From an uncultured Gelidibacter sp. (GTDB taxonomy: Bacteria > Bacteroidota > Bacteroidia > Flavobacteriales > Flavobacteriaceae): a stretch of 64,000 nucleotides of DNA. The position numbers and the translations under genes are program-made. Below are positions 51,274-59,448 of this stretch, piece after piece (position 1 is the stretch's first letter; each line of letters opens with the position of its first letter). The DNA lies in NCBI RefSeq assembly GCF_947500795.1, contig NZ_CANMTE010000001.1:992001-1056000 (forward strand), written 5' to 3'. The notes beneath the pieces are model-generated. The model worked only from the letters and a program-made list of their open reading frames with translations. It did no database searches and was not told the origin of the DNA.

Positions 51274-51318
51274 CAAACATAATAGAAAGATGCCATTAAT
51301 TGTGTAACCTTTGTTACG
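51274..51318 (-). promoter_or_regulatory. Crp/Fnr-type operator 3 with -7 box
   Basis: On the minus strand GTAACAAAGGTTAC (51317-51304) has its centre 29.5 bp upstream of TATGTTTG (51281-51274). The half-sites, orientation and spacing equal those of operators 1 and 2. The box overlaps the ATG at 51280 of the gene it drives. Confidence 0.75.
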
Positions 51319-51405
51319 CTTAGGTGTTAAATGTGTATTAAATTATTCAGAACAATTTGAACAATTCGGGTTTAAAGATCACATAAAATAGCTATTACCA
51401 AGGGA

Positions 51406-53430
51406 TTATTGCGGATAAATAACGATTTTACTAACCTTAGGGAACAGGCGCTCTAGTTTTAACGGTAGTCTTTCCAATTGTCCGAAATGTGACACATAGC
51501 CGCGTCGCGAAGACACTAAAATGATACAATCGGTATCCCCAATATTTTGGGTTAACGCAAGGAAATTTTCCCAATCGTTAAAATGCGAATAGTTTAAATT
51601 CAAGGTGACTTTATCCTCTTTTGAAAATTTCAAAATGGCATCACGCGTTTCCTCCGTACAATGTAATTCTATAGGGATTGAAAGTTCCAAAGACAACTTC
51701 GCAATTTTGTGTAACCAAATTCTAAATCCTTCCTCAAGCTCAGCATTTGGAGGTACAATCAATACGAGTTTTTTATGGTTTACAAGGGGGATTACAAAAT
51801 CGCAAATGAAGAGTGTTTTCTCAGTATTCTGCAAAATACTTTCCATTTTATCACCAATCAATTTATCTAAAAACCCTGTTTTTTGAGGCCATCCCAATAA
51901 GATGATATCGGCCATAATTTCTCTCGCCGTACGAGAAATACCACTGGCAGCGTTATAATCTATAGTAGCCATAACAGTAGCCTGGGTGTCAGAAGCTGTT
52001 GTTTCATTAATATAACTTTCGAGTCCTTCCTTAGCTTTAATGATGGTCTTTTCAGCCTCCTTGGTATTAGGAACTACGGTTAAAATTGACAACGGATTAA
52101 CAGATTTCTTCTCTTTTATCAACACTGCAAAATCAAGAACTTTATCAATATTGATCAAATTAGCAATAGGAATAAGGATGTTTTCTTTGTGGACTCTGTA
52201 GGCCAAATGCAAGCTTTCATCATCTTCAGTGTTGCGAATCACCATTTTGGAGGCGCTTTCAGTGGCAAATGATGCGATCACACAAGTCACCAAAATCAAT
52301 ATTACCGTTCCGTTTAGAATATTCGCATCGAGGATTCCTGCTTTATAACCAACCAATATAACCGCTAGCGTTGCAGCGGCATGCGCACTACTTAATCCGA
52401 AAATAAGTTGACGTTGCCCTTTGGTGAATTTGAAAACTATTTGGGTAATCCATGCTGCCATCCACTTGCCGAAAATCGCCGCGAATGTCAATGTTCCTGC
52501 AATAATTAAGGCCATGGGTCCGCTGAGGATGACACTGACATCTACGATCATTCCCACACTGATAAGGAAAAATGGAATGAACAGTGAATTTCCGATAAAC
52601 CCGATACGATTCATTAAGGCTGATGAATGTGGAATAAGCTTATTAAGTGCCAAACCTGCCATAAACGCCCCAATAATGGATTCCAATCCAGCCAATTCCG
52701 CTAAAAACGCCGAAAAAAACACAACGGATAATACAAAAATATAATGGGAATGCTTTTCACTTTCCAATTTCCGAAAGAACCATTTTGCGATTCTAGGAAT
52801 TACCAAAAACATAAATGCTGAAAATAACACCATGGATATTCCTAAACGCATCCAAAAATCTAAGGTCAGTCCACCTTCATGAGATCCTAAAATAACAGCA
52901 AGCAACACCAGCACTGCAGTATCCGTTAAGATGGTTCCACCAACTGTTACAGCCACTGCTATGTTTTTTGTAATTCCGAGTCTGCTAACAATAGGATAAG
53001 TTACCAACGTGTGTGTAGCAAACATACTTGAGGTGAGCAAACTGGCGTTAAAATCGAAGCCTAGAATGTAATAACACACAGGAAAGCCGATACTTATTGG
53101 AATGGTGAAGGTTAGAAATCCAAATAAAAGACTCTTATTCCGATTGGCTTTAAATTCGTTAAGATCCAATTCTAAACCTGCAATAAACATAATATAGAGA
53201 AGCCCAATGGTTGAAAACACATCCACAAAAAGACTTTTTTCCAAAATATTCAAGCCGGCAGGTCCGATAATAATTCCGGACACAATCAATCCGATAATTC
53301 CAGGAATCCGTATTCTATGGAGCACTAATGGCGCTAATAAAATGATAAAAAGAATCAATGAGAAAATCAACACCGGGTTATGAAGTGGCAATTGAAATTC
53401 TTCTATAAGTTGATTGATGATGGTATCCAT
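51406..53430 (-). CDS. CPA2-family cation:proton antiporter with C-terminal Usp-like domain
   Basis: A protein of 674 residues from ATG at 53430; an upstream start at 53463 adds 11 residues. Twelve or thirteen helices form a NapA/KefB-like antiporter (GLIVSGIIIGPAGLNIL near residue 50, FATHTLVTYPIVSRLG near 140, and AGLESIIGAFMAGLALNKLI near 260 with the key acidic residue region). From residue 425 on, a cytosolic region resembles one or two Usp folds (ILIPIANLINIDKVLDFA, DIILLGWPQKTGFLDKLIG). It exchanges Na+ or K+ for H+. It is divergent from the TetR gene. Confidence 0.88.
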   Translation of the reverse strand: MDTIINQLIEEFQLPLHNPVLIFSLILFIILLAPLVLHRIRIPGIIGLIVSGIIIGPAGLNILEKSLFVDVFSTIGLLYIMFIAGLELDLNEFKANRNKSLLFGFLTFTIPISIGFPVCYYILGFDFNASLLTSSMFATHTLVTYPIVSRLGITKNIAVAVTVGGTILTDTAVLVLLAVILGSHEGGLTLDFWMRLGISMVLFSAFMFLVIPRIAKWFFRKLESEKHSHYIFVLSVVFFSAFLAELAGLESIIGAFMAGLALNKLIPHSSALMNRIGFIGNSLFIPFFLISVGMIVDVSVILSGPMALIIAGTLTFAAIFGKWMAAWITQIVFKFTKGQRQLIFGLSSAHAAATLAVILVGYKAGILDANILNGTVILILVTCVIASFATESASKMVIRNTEDDESLHLAYRVHKENILIPIANLINIDKVLDFAVLIKEKKSVNPLSILTVVPNTKEAEKTIIKAKEGLESYINETTASDTQATVMATIDYNAASGISRTAREIMADIILLGWPQKTGFLDKLIGDKMESILQNTEKTLFICDFVIPLVNHKKLVLIVPPNAELEEGFRIWLHKIAKLSLELSIPIELHCTEETRDAILKFSKEDKVTLNLNYSHFNDWENFLALTQNIGDTDCIILVSSRRGYVSHFGQLERLPLKLERLFPKVSKIVIYPQ

Positions 53431-53597
53431 AGTTAGCACTTGTATTGAAAGCTGAAAATGCATCAGTTGCCATCACGATGCAAAACTGCGTATTAACAAG
53501 CAAATATAGTAATAAGATTGGCACACTTATTTAGCAACAATAAGGTATGATGTTAAATTTTTTAGAAAAATTATCCAATAGTAAATTGTAGTAATTA

Positions 53598-53644
53598 GTT
53601 ATTCGATTATTGTTCAATTGGAATTTGAACAATAATCGAATAAC
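53598..53644. repeat. Perfect 20-bp inverted repeat with 7-bp spacer
   Basis: The arms at 53598-53617 and 53625-53644 are exact reverse complements. It lies in the 305-bp space between the divergent antiporter and TetR genes. On RNA it would be a long AT-rich hairpin; on DNA it could be an operator or a cruciform. The T content after the arms is low, so a terminator is not likely. Confidence 0.9.
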
Positions 53645-53697
53645 CGACTCATAATATGATTGTTAAACAAAAAGTAAGTTCATACCTATATTTTTTG

Positions 53698-53722
53698 TAT
53701 ATTTGTTTACCATACGGTTAAA
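53698..53722 (+). promoter_or_regulatory. Promoter box and likely TetR operator of the efflux operon
   Basis: TATATTTG (53698-53705) is a good -7 box. Directly behind it, TTTACCATACGGTTAAA forms an imperfect palindrome (TTTACC with GGTTAAA) of the type bound by AcrR/CecR-like repressors. It lies between the box and the ATG at 53736, which would allow autoregulation. Confidence 0.55.
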
Positions 53723-53735
53723 CTTTATAGTTAAC

Positions 53736-54341
53736 ATGAAAAAAGAACAGTCTACAGAGCAACAAATTTTGGAAGCGGCCAAAAACATATTTCAATCTAA
53801 GGGTATGGATGGCGCAAGGATGCAGGAAATTGCCGATAAAGCGGGAATCAACAAGGCGATGCTTCATTATTATTACAGAAGCAAACAATTGCTTTTTGAA
53901 GCCGTATTTAAAAATGTTTTTTCACTCTTGGCCCCTCAGTTAAATACCATACTCAACGATGATTCTTCAATTGAGGAAAAAATCAGGCACTTTACCAATG
54001 ACTATACCTCATTTATGATGAAGCACCCATATCTACCAAATTTCATCATTAATGAACTAAACAGAAATGAAGATTTTATAATAAAACTTAAGAACAATAC
54101 TGGATTCCCCAATCTTAAAAAATTTAAAGTTCAAGTGGATAATGAAATAAAAGCAGGGGTTTTAAGCCCTATTGATGCTGACCAATTATTCGTGAACATA
54201 TTAGCACTAAACATTTTTCCGTTTTTAGGAAAACCATTGGTTAAAGCACTCACCAAAAAGGATGAAACATCTTATATCGCATTTGTAGAAAAAAGAAAAA
54301 TTGAAGTTGCCAATTTTATAATCCAGTCCATAAAAAAGTAA
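53736..54341 (+). CDS. TetR family transcriptional regulator
   Basis: From ATG at 53736 the protein has 201 residues; the frame could start 33 bp earlier, but that part covers the operator. The N-terminal HTH domain has ILEAAKNIFQSKGMDGARMQ, then EIADKAGINKAMLHYYYRSK, then QLLFEAVF, a textbook TetR pattern. The ligand domain is not distinctive. It is the first gene of an efflux operon (4 bp before the TolC gene). By position it corresponds to CecR (YbiH), which governs ybhGFSR in E. coli. Confidence 0.93.
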   Translation: MKKEQSTEQQILEAAKNIFQSKGMDGARMQEIADKAGINKAMLHYYYRSKQLLFEAVFKNVFSLLAPQLNTILNDDSSIEEKIRHFTNDYTSFMMKHPYLPNFIINELNRNEDFIIKLKNNTGFPNLKKFKVQVDNEIKAGVLSPIDADQLFVNILALNIFPFLGKPLVKALTKKDETSYIAFVEKRKIEVANFIIQSIKK

Positions 54342-54345
54342 CACT

Positions 54346-55596
54346 ATGAAACGGTTTTTTTTCATATGCGTAGGATTAATAACAAGCACTGTGGTTTCGC
54401 AAGAAACACTAACGCTACAAGAATGTTATGATCTAGCCTCTGTCAATTATCCTCTAATGAAACAATTGTCCTTATTTGAAACGCAACATCAGTTGGAGCA
54501 GGAAGTTGTTTTATCATCAAAATTGCCGCAATTTAGTTTTGATGCACAAGCTACCTACCAGTCTGATGTGATTGCTGTTCCTATTCCAAATTCAACCATA
54601 AAACCAATCAATAAAGACCAATATCGTGCAACACTTTCAGTAAATCAACTTATTTATAACGGAGGGGCTACAACTGCCTCTTTAGATCTGAAATTATCCC
54701 AACTAAAATCCAAGCAAAAACAGGTTGAAGTCAATCTTTATCAACTCAAACAAAAGATCAATCAGCTTTTTTTCTCTGTTTTATTATTGCAGGAAACCGA
54801 TTTATTATTGAAGGCGAAACAAAAACAGTTACAAACCAAATTGAGCGAAGTGACCTCAGGCATTAAATATGGTGTGCTTTTACCTACATCAGACAACATT
54901 TTGAAAGCTGAATTACTGAAAATAAACCAAAAACTTATTGAAGTAAAAAGCACTAAAACCAGTCTCATTGAAACACTTTCGAGTATTATTGGGCAACCCT
55001 TAAATGCTTCTACAACATTACAAAACACCTTGCTGGAAATCGAAACAGCCACTGAATTGAACCGACCAGAACTGGATTTATTTCAACTTAAAAAAGAAGA
55101 AATTAAACGTAACGAAGCCATAATTGCTAAACAAAATTCACCCAAATTGCTAGGGTATGCAACTGGTGGCTATGGCAATCCTGGATTAAATATGCTCGAC
55201 AACTCCTTTCAACCCTTTTATATTCTTGGTTTTAAACTTAATTGGAATGTTTTCGACTGGAATTCCAATAAAAAACAGCGAGAAGCCCTGTCAATCAATA
55301 AAGACATTATTGATACTAAGACAGAAACCTTCAAACTAAACACCAACACTGAACTGAACCAGCAGCACAACGAGATTAAAAGGATTGAGGCGTTTATCAC
55401 TTCTGATTTAGAGATCATCAACCTTCGCAAAGAAGTACTTAAATCAGCGGATTCTCAGCTCAAAAATGGGGTCATTACCTCATCGGCATATATTACCGAA
55501 CTCACTAATTTATACGAAGACGAAAGCACTTTGATCAAACATAAAATTCAGTTACAATTGGCAAAAGCAAATTACAATGTTATTAAAGGACATTAA
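54346..55596 (+). CDS. TolC-family outer membrane efflux protein
   Basis: A 416-residue protein with a signal peptide (FFFICVGLITSTVVSQ) and the two-repeat TolC layout. It opens with LTLQECYDLASVNYPLMKQL, and long coiled helices follow (residues 115-165 and 335-410). It forms the outer-membrane tunnel for the ABC exporter coded downstream. It lies 4 bp after the TetR gene. Confidence 0.9.
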   Translation: MKRFFFICVGLITSTVVSQETLTLQECYDLASVNYPLMKQLSLFETQHQLEQEVVLSSKLPQFSFDAQATYQSDVIAVPIPNSTIKPINKDQYRATLSVNQLIYNGGATTASLDLKLSQLKSKQKQVEVNLYQLKQKINQLFFSVLLLQETDLLLKAKQKQLQTKLSEVTSGIKYGVLLPTSDNILKAELLKINQKLIEVKSTKTSLIETLSSIIGQPLNASTTLQNTLLEIETATELNRPELDLFQLKKEEIKRNEAIIAKQNSPKLLGYATGGYGNPGLNMLDNSFQPFYILGFKLNWNVFDWNSNKKQREALSINKDIIDTKTETFKLNTNTELNQQHNEIKRIEAFITSDLEIINLRKEVLKSADSQLKNGVITSSAYITELTNLYEDESTLIKHKIQLQLAKANYNVIKGH

Positions 55597-55600
55597 TAAC

Positions 55601-55685
55601 CTCCCGCAGATAGCGCAGATAAACGCAGAGGATGGAAAGCATATCAAAAAACAATTCTGCGAAAATCAGCGAAATCAGCGGGAAA
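55601..55685 (+). repeat. Degenerate CAGCG/GCAGA short repeats
   Basis: Short related units such as CGCAGATAGCGCAGAT (55605-55620) and ATCAGCGAAATCAGCGGGA (55665-55683) fill the gap between the TolC and HlyD genes. They resemble the low-complexity spacers common in Flavobacteriia. The frame is open through them, but the real start of the next gene is behind them. Confidence 0.7.
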
Positions 55686-55699
55686 CAAACACATATAGC

Positions 55700-56602
55700 A
55701 TGACATACTATAATTATATAATCAGTTTAAGCCTAGTAGCAACTATCCTATTCTCCTGCGACAACTCCAACGGAAAAGCAGATGGCTACGGCAATTTTGA
55801 AGCCACAGAAATCACAGTTTCTGCTGAAAGCAACGGAAAACTGATGCAGTTTGATGTCAATGAAGGCGACCAACTTACGAAGGACCAATTCATAGGGTAT
55901 ATTGATACCATTCCGTTGGCCTTAAAACGTGAACAATTGTTCGTAACAAAAGACGTCATTAGTTCAAAATCTAAAGGGGTTCTGTCTCAAATTAATGTGT
56001 TAAATGCTAAATTAAAAACCGCTAACACCAACAAAACACGATCTGAAAACCTCATCAAGGATAATGCAGGCACACAAAAACAGTTGGATGATGTTCAGGG
56101 CGAAATAGATGTTATAAAAAATCAAATTCGTAGTGTTGAAATCCAGAATGCGCCTGTAGTCAACGAATTGAAGAGTATGGATATACAACTCAAACAAATT
56201 GATGATCAGATTGATAAAAGTATAATTGTCAACCCGATCAACGGCACTGTATTAACCAAATATTCAGAACCTGGGGAGATTACCTCTTTTGGGCGACCAT
56301 TGTATAAAATAGCCAATTTGGGCAGCATGCAATTGAGAGTCTACATCAGTGAAACTCAGTTGGCAAACATTAACATTGGGCAAGAAGTCACCGTTAAAAT
56401 TGATGATGCCGACACGATGAAGGCTTACAAGGGCATAATCAGCTGGATTGCTTCGGAAGCGGAGTTCACTCCAAAAATCATTCAAACCAAAGAAGAACGC
56501 GTGGCACTAGTATATGCCGTTAAAGTGGACGTCACCAATGACGGAAGCCTAAAAATTGGCATGCCCGCAGAATTATGGTTTTACAATTCGAATACTAATT
56601 AA
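55700..56602 (+). CDS. HlyD/YbhG-like membrane-fusion lipoprotein
   Basis: From ATG at 55700 the protein has 300 residues; the frame is open back to 55577, but that part is repeat sequence. It has a lipobox (ATILFSC near residue 19). The biotinyl-lipoyl domain comprises ESNGKLMQFDVNEGDQLTKD (about 50-69) and SIIVNPINGTVLTKYSEPGE (about 205-224), with a coiled hairpin of about 110 residues between. The barrel domain has LYKIANLGSMQLRVYISE. It links the ABC exporter to TolC, as YbhG does. Confidence 0.9.
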   Translation: MTYYNYIISLSLVATILFSCDNSNGKADGYGNFEATEITVSAESNGKLMQFDVNEGDQLTKDQFIGYIDTIPLALKREQLFVTKDVISSKSKGVLSQINVLNAKLKTANTNKTRSENLIKDNAGTQKQLDDVQGEIDVIKNQIRSVEIQNAPVVNELKSMDIQLKQIDDQIDKSIIVNPINGTVLTKYSEPGEITSFGRPLYKIANLGSMQLRVYISETQLANINIGQEVTVKIDDADTMKAYKGIISWIASEAEFTPKIIQTKEERVALVYAVKVDVTNDGSLKIGMPAELWFYNSNTN

Positions 56603-56630
56603 AACATAATAATCATTAAAAACAGAACCA

Positions 56631-57125
56631 ATGAAACATTTAATTTTCGCACTTGGTCTTTTGACCATCGTAAGCTGCAAGGACAGTAAAACTTCAGAAA
56701 CCACCGTGCATACGGATGCCATTGACCACGCCGTGGCGTCCGATGATGAACATCATAATGATGAAACATCCAACGTATATGGCAATGCTTGGACAAAAGA
56801 CATGGCAATGGACAATGGTGAGAAATGGCAAGCAGATTTAACCACCAATGAAGGGGTTAAACAATTGCAACAAACCTATTATGCCCAGACCACAAACAGC
56901 TTGGAAGACTATCATAAATTGGCCGAACAACTTAATGAAGATAAAAACTACGTGGTAAAAAATTGTACGATGGAAGGCCCGTCCCATGACAATTTACACG
57001 TTTGGTTACATCCATTAATTGAAAAAATTGCGGCGCTTTCAAAAGCTGAAACGATTGAAGATGCTTCAAAAATCAAACTTAGCATTGAAGAAAACATTAA
57101 CCAGTACGACACCTATTTTAAATAA
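56631..57125 (+). CDS. Small periplasmic lipoprotein, unknown
   Basis: A 164-residue protein with a lipoprotein signal (LGLLTIVSCKDSK, Cys near 17). It has a His/Asp-rich stretch after it (TDAIDHAVASDDEHHNDE), which could hold metal. The rest is helical: KQLQQTYYAQTTNSLEDYHK, then NLHVWLHPLIEKIAALSK. I do not recognise a family. It lies between the HlyD and OsmC genes in the export operon, so it may act with them. Confidence 0.65.
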   Translation: MKHLIFALGLLTIVSCKDSKTSETTVHTDAIDHAVASDDEHHNDETSNVYGNAWTKDMAMDNGEKWQADLTTNEGVKQLQQTYYAQTTNSLEDYHKLAEQLNEDKNYVVKNCTMEGPSHDNLHVWLHPLIEKIAALSKAETIEDASKIKLSIEENINQYDTYFK

Positions 57126-57142
57126 CAATTCATATAAATACG

Positions 57143-57604
57143 ATGGAAAAACATAGTTATAACGTCAACATCCATTGGACACAAGACCGAAAAGGGATGA
57201 TGTGTTCACCAGAATTAGAAAACAAGGAGACTAACGACACCAATTGCATAGAAGTTGCGACACCTCCCGAATTTGATAAAGGAATGCCACATATTTGGTC
57301 ACCTGAACATTTGTTTACGGCAGCAGTGAGCAGTTGCTTAATGACCACTTTTTTAGCAATTGCAGACTATTCAAAATTGGAATTCGTCAGTTTTAAATGT
57401 CGCTCAAAAGGTATTTTGGAGAATGTAGATGGCAAATTTGTGATAAGTGAAGTATTGCTATTCCCTGAAGTCGTTATTTCTGACGAATCTAAACGTGAAC
57501 GCACTGAACGAATTATAAAAAAATCAGAAAAAGCCTGTTTAATCTCAAATTCCATTACCTCAAAAATCACTATGGAAATTAAAATCAGTGTTCAAAACCA
57601 ATGA
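57143..57604 (+). CDS. OsmC family peroxiredoxin-like protein
   Basis: A 153-residue protein with the OsmC/Ohr fold. The first active cysteine is in FTAAVSSCLMTTFLAIAD (about residue 60) and the second in KSEKACLISNSI (about 132). It should reduce organic hydroperoxides or similar with a lipoyl partner. The early segment MCSPELENKETNDTNCIEVA has two more Cys. It lies inside the efflux operon, 3 bp before the first ABC gene. A link between oxidative damage and export is likely. Confidence 0.88.
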   Translation: MEKHSYNVNIHWTQDRKGMMCSPELENKETNDTNCIEVATPPEFDKGMPHIWSPEHLFTAAVSSCLMTTFLAIADYSKLEFVSFKCRSKGILENVDGKFVISEVLLFPEVVISDESKRERTERIIKKSEKACLISNSITSKITMEIKISVQNQ

Positions 57605-57607
57605 TTT

Positions 57608-58510
57608 GTGGGCATTTCAATACATAACATATCAAAATCCTATAAAAATGTAAAAGCCTTGCAGGACATTTCATTTGAGGTGAAACCGAATGAGCTTTTT
57701 GGCATTATTGGTCCTGATGGTGCCGGTAAAACAACATTATTCAGAATTTTGACCACACTGTTATTTCCTGACCAGGGCGCAGCAACTGTGGCTGGATTTG
57801 ATGTGGTTAAAGATTACAAAAAAATCAGGAACAGCGTAGGTTATATGCCTGGTAAATTCTCCCTATATCAAGATTTGACAGTAGAGGAAAACTTAAATTT
57901 CTTTGCGACAATTTTCGGAACGACTATCGAAGAAAATTATGATTTGATTAAGGATATTTACGTTCAAATTGAACCTTTTAAAGACCGTCGTGCAGGTAAG
58001 TTGTCTGGTGGCATGAAGCAAAAGCTAGCCTTGAGCTGTGCGTTAATCCATAAGCCCAAAGTATTGTTTTTGGATGAGCCTACTACAGGGGTAGATCCTG
58101 TTTCGAGAAAGGAATTCTGGGAAATGCTAAAGCGTCTGCAACAAAAAAATATCACCATTTTGGTGTCTACACCTTATATGGATGAAGCCGCTTTGTGTGA
58201 CCGAGTAGCTTTAATTCAAGATGGTAAAATTTTGCAGATAGACACTCCAAAAGCTATTGTGAAACACTATCATAAGTCTATTTATAATGTAAGGTCAGCA
58301 AACATGTACCAGCTGATCACAAGTTTAAAAGCCTATGAACACCACCATAGTGTTTATCCTTTTGGCGAGTTTGTGCATTATACAGATAAACGATCCGATT
58401 TTAATCCAGCCGACTTAAATGCCTATTTAAAATCTAAAAACCTATCCCATATCTATATTGAAAGAACCGAAGCCACTATTGAAGACACCTTTATGGAATT
58501 AGCAATATAA
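57608..58510 (+). CDS. ABC transporter ATP-binding protein (first half of a split YbhF)
   Basis: A 300-residue ATPase with Walker A GPDGAGKTT (about residue 36), ABC signature LSGGMKQKLALSCALIHK (about 135), Walker B VLFLDEPTTGVDP (about 155) and a variant H-loop in STPYMDEA, where the usual His is replaced by Pro, as in YbhF halves. The start is GTG at 57608, 3 bp after the OsmC stop; no ATG is near. A C-terminal domain of about 75 residues follows. Its partner ATPase is the next gene. Confidence 0.88.
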   Translation: MGISIHNISKSYKNVKALQDISFEVKPNELFGIIGPDGAGKTTLFRILTTLLFPDQGAATVAGFDVVKDYKKIRNSVGYMPGKFSLYQDLTVEENLNFFATIFGTTIEENYDLIKDIYVQIEPFKDRRAGKLSGGMKQKLALSCALIHKPKVLFLDEPTTGVDPVSRKEFWEMLKRLQQKNITILVSTPYMDEAALCDRVALIQDGKILQIDTPKAIVKHYHKSIYNVRSANMYQLITSLKAYEHHHSVYPFGEFVHYTDKRSDFNPADLNAYLKSKNLSHIYIERTEATIEDTFMELAI

Positions 58511-58565
58511 ATGTCAGTTTGGACGCAGTCGGAACTACAACACATCTCGACTGCGCTCGATGAAA
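58511..58565. repeat. Dispersed GCGCAGTCGA repeat
   Basis: This gap holds ATGTCAGTTTGGACGCAGTC and TCTCGACTGCGCTCGATGAA, near-inverted copies of each other. They belong to the same family as the stem at 9850-9914. It is placed between the two ATPase genes. Confidence 0.75.
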
Positions 58566-58581
58566 CAAAATTCACAAAAAA

Positions 58582-59310
58582 ATGAGCAAAAGCAAAGTCA
58601 TCCAAGTAGAAGGTTTAACCAAAATGTTTGGCGATTTTGCAGCTGTAAACTCCATCACTTTTGAGGTTGAAAAAGGAGAAATCTTTGGGTTTTTGGGCGC
58701 CAATGGTGCCGGAAAAACCACAGCCATAAAAATGCTGATCGGTATTTCACACCCAACCTCTGGAAAGGCCACAGTAGCTGGTTTTGATGTTTATACTCAA
58801 ACAGAAGACATTAAAAAAAACATAGGTTATATGAGTCAGAAGTTTGCCTTATATGACGATTTAACTGTGAAAGAAAACATCATCTTTTTTGGAGGAATTT
58901 ATGGATTACCACGAAAAATAATTAAAGAAAAATCAGATGCCTTAATTAAAGAACTCGGACTTGAAAACGTTACCAACCAATTGGTTGGATCTTTACCATT
59001 GGGTTGGAAACAGAAACTATCCTTTTCAGTGTCCCTGATTCACGATCCGAAAATCGTGTTTTTAGATGAGCCCACAGGAGGCGTTGACCCGATTACCAGA
59101 CGTCAATTTTGGGAAATGATTTATAAAGCGGCCAACCAAGGCACCACTGTGTTTGTAACCACCCATTATATGGATGAAGCTGAATATTGTGATCGAGTTT
59201 CCATCATGGTCAATGGTAAAATTGAAGCTTTAGATACACCGAAAAAACTTAAAGAACAGTTTCAGGCGGAGAGCATGAATGATGTGTTTTTGGAGTTGGC
59301 GCGCGGTTAA
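58582..59310 (+). CDS. ABC transporter ATP-binding protein (second half of a split YbhF)
   Basis: A 242-residue ATPase with Walker A GANGAGKTT (about residue 39), a degenerate signature SLPLGWKQKLSF (about 134; LPLGW in place of LSGGQ), Walker B IVFLDEPTGGVDP (about 157), and a normal H-loop TTHYMDEA. The same odd signature occurs in the second ATPase domain of E. coli YbhF, so the two genes together equal one YbhF. One composite ATP site would therefore be weak. Confidence 0.88.
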   Translation: MSKSKVIQVEGLTKMFGDFAAVNSITFEVEKGEIFGFLGANGAGKTTAIKMLIGISHPTSGKATVAGFDVYTQTEDIKKNIGYMSQKFALYDDLTVKENIIFFGGIYGLPRKIIKEKSDALIKELGLENVTNQLVGSLPLGWKQKLSFSVSLIHDPKIVFLDEPTGGVDPITRRQFWEMIYKAANQGTTVFVTTHYMDEAEYCDRVSIMVNGKIEALDTPKKLKEQFQAESMNDVFLELARG

Positions 59311-59348
59311 AAAAGTGTTTTCATTCGCTGTCACATTTTACAGTTATT

Positions 59349-59448
59349 CTGTGAATCTCTGTGATTTCTCTGTGATTTCTCTGTGTAGCTCTGTGTAACA
59401 ATCAATTAATAACTAAAAAAAGAGATCCTGTCTTCGCAGGGACTTACG
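59349..59448 (+). repeat. CTCTGTGATTT microsatellite and hairpin leader before the first permease
   Basis: 59349-59400 has several CTCTGTG units. It is followed by TTAATAACTAAAAAA (59406-59420) and a CCTG-TCTTCG-CAGG hairpin ending 8 bp before the ATG at 59449. The last part is a near copy of 60675-60715 in front of the second permease. Confidence 0.75.

Noticed and set aside
55577-55699. N-terminal extension of the HlyD gene
   Set aside because: The stretch is built from intergenic short repeats; the lipoprotein signal begins at 55700.
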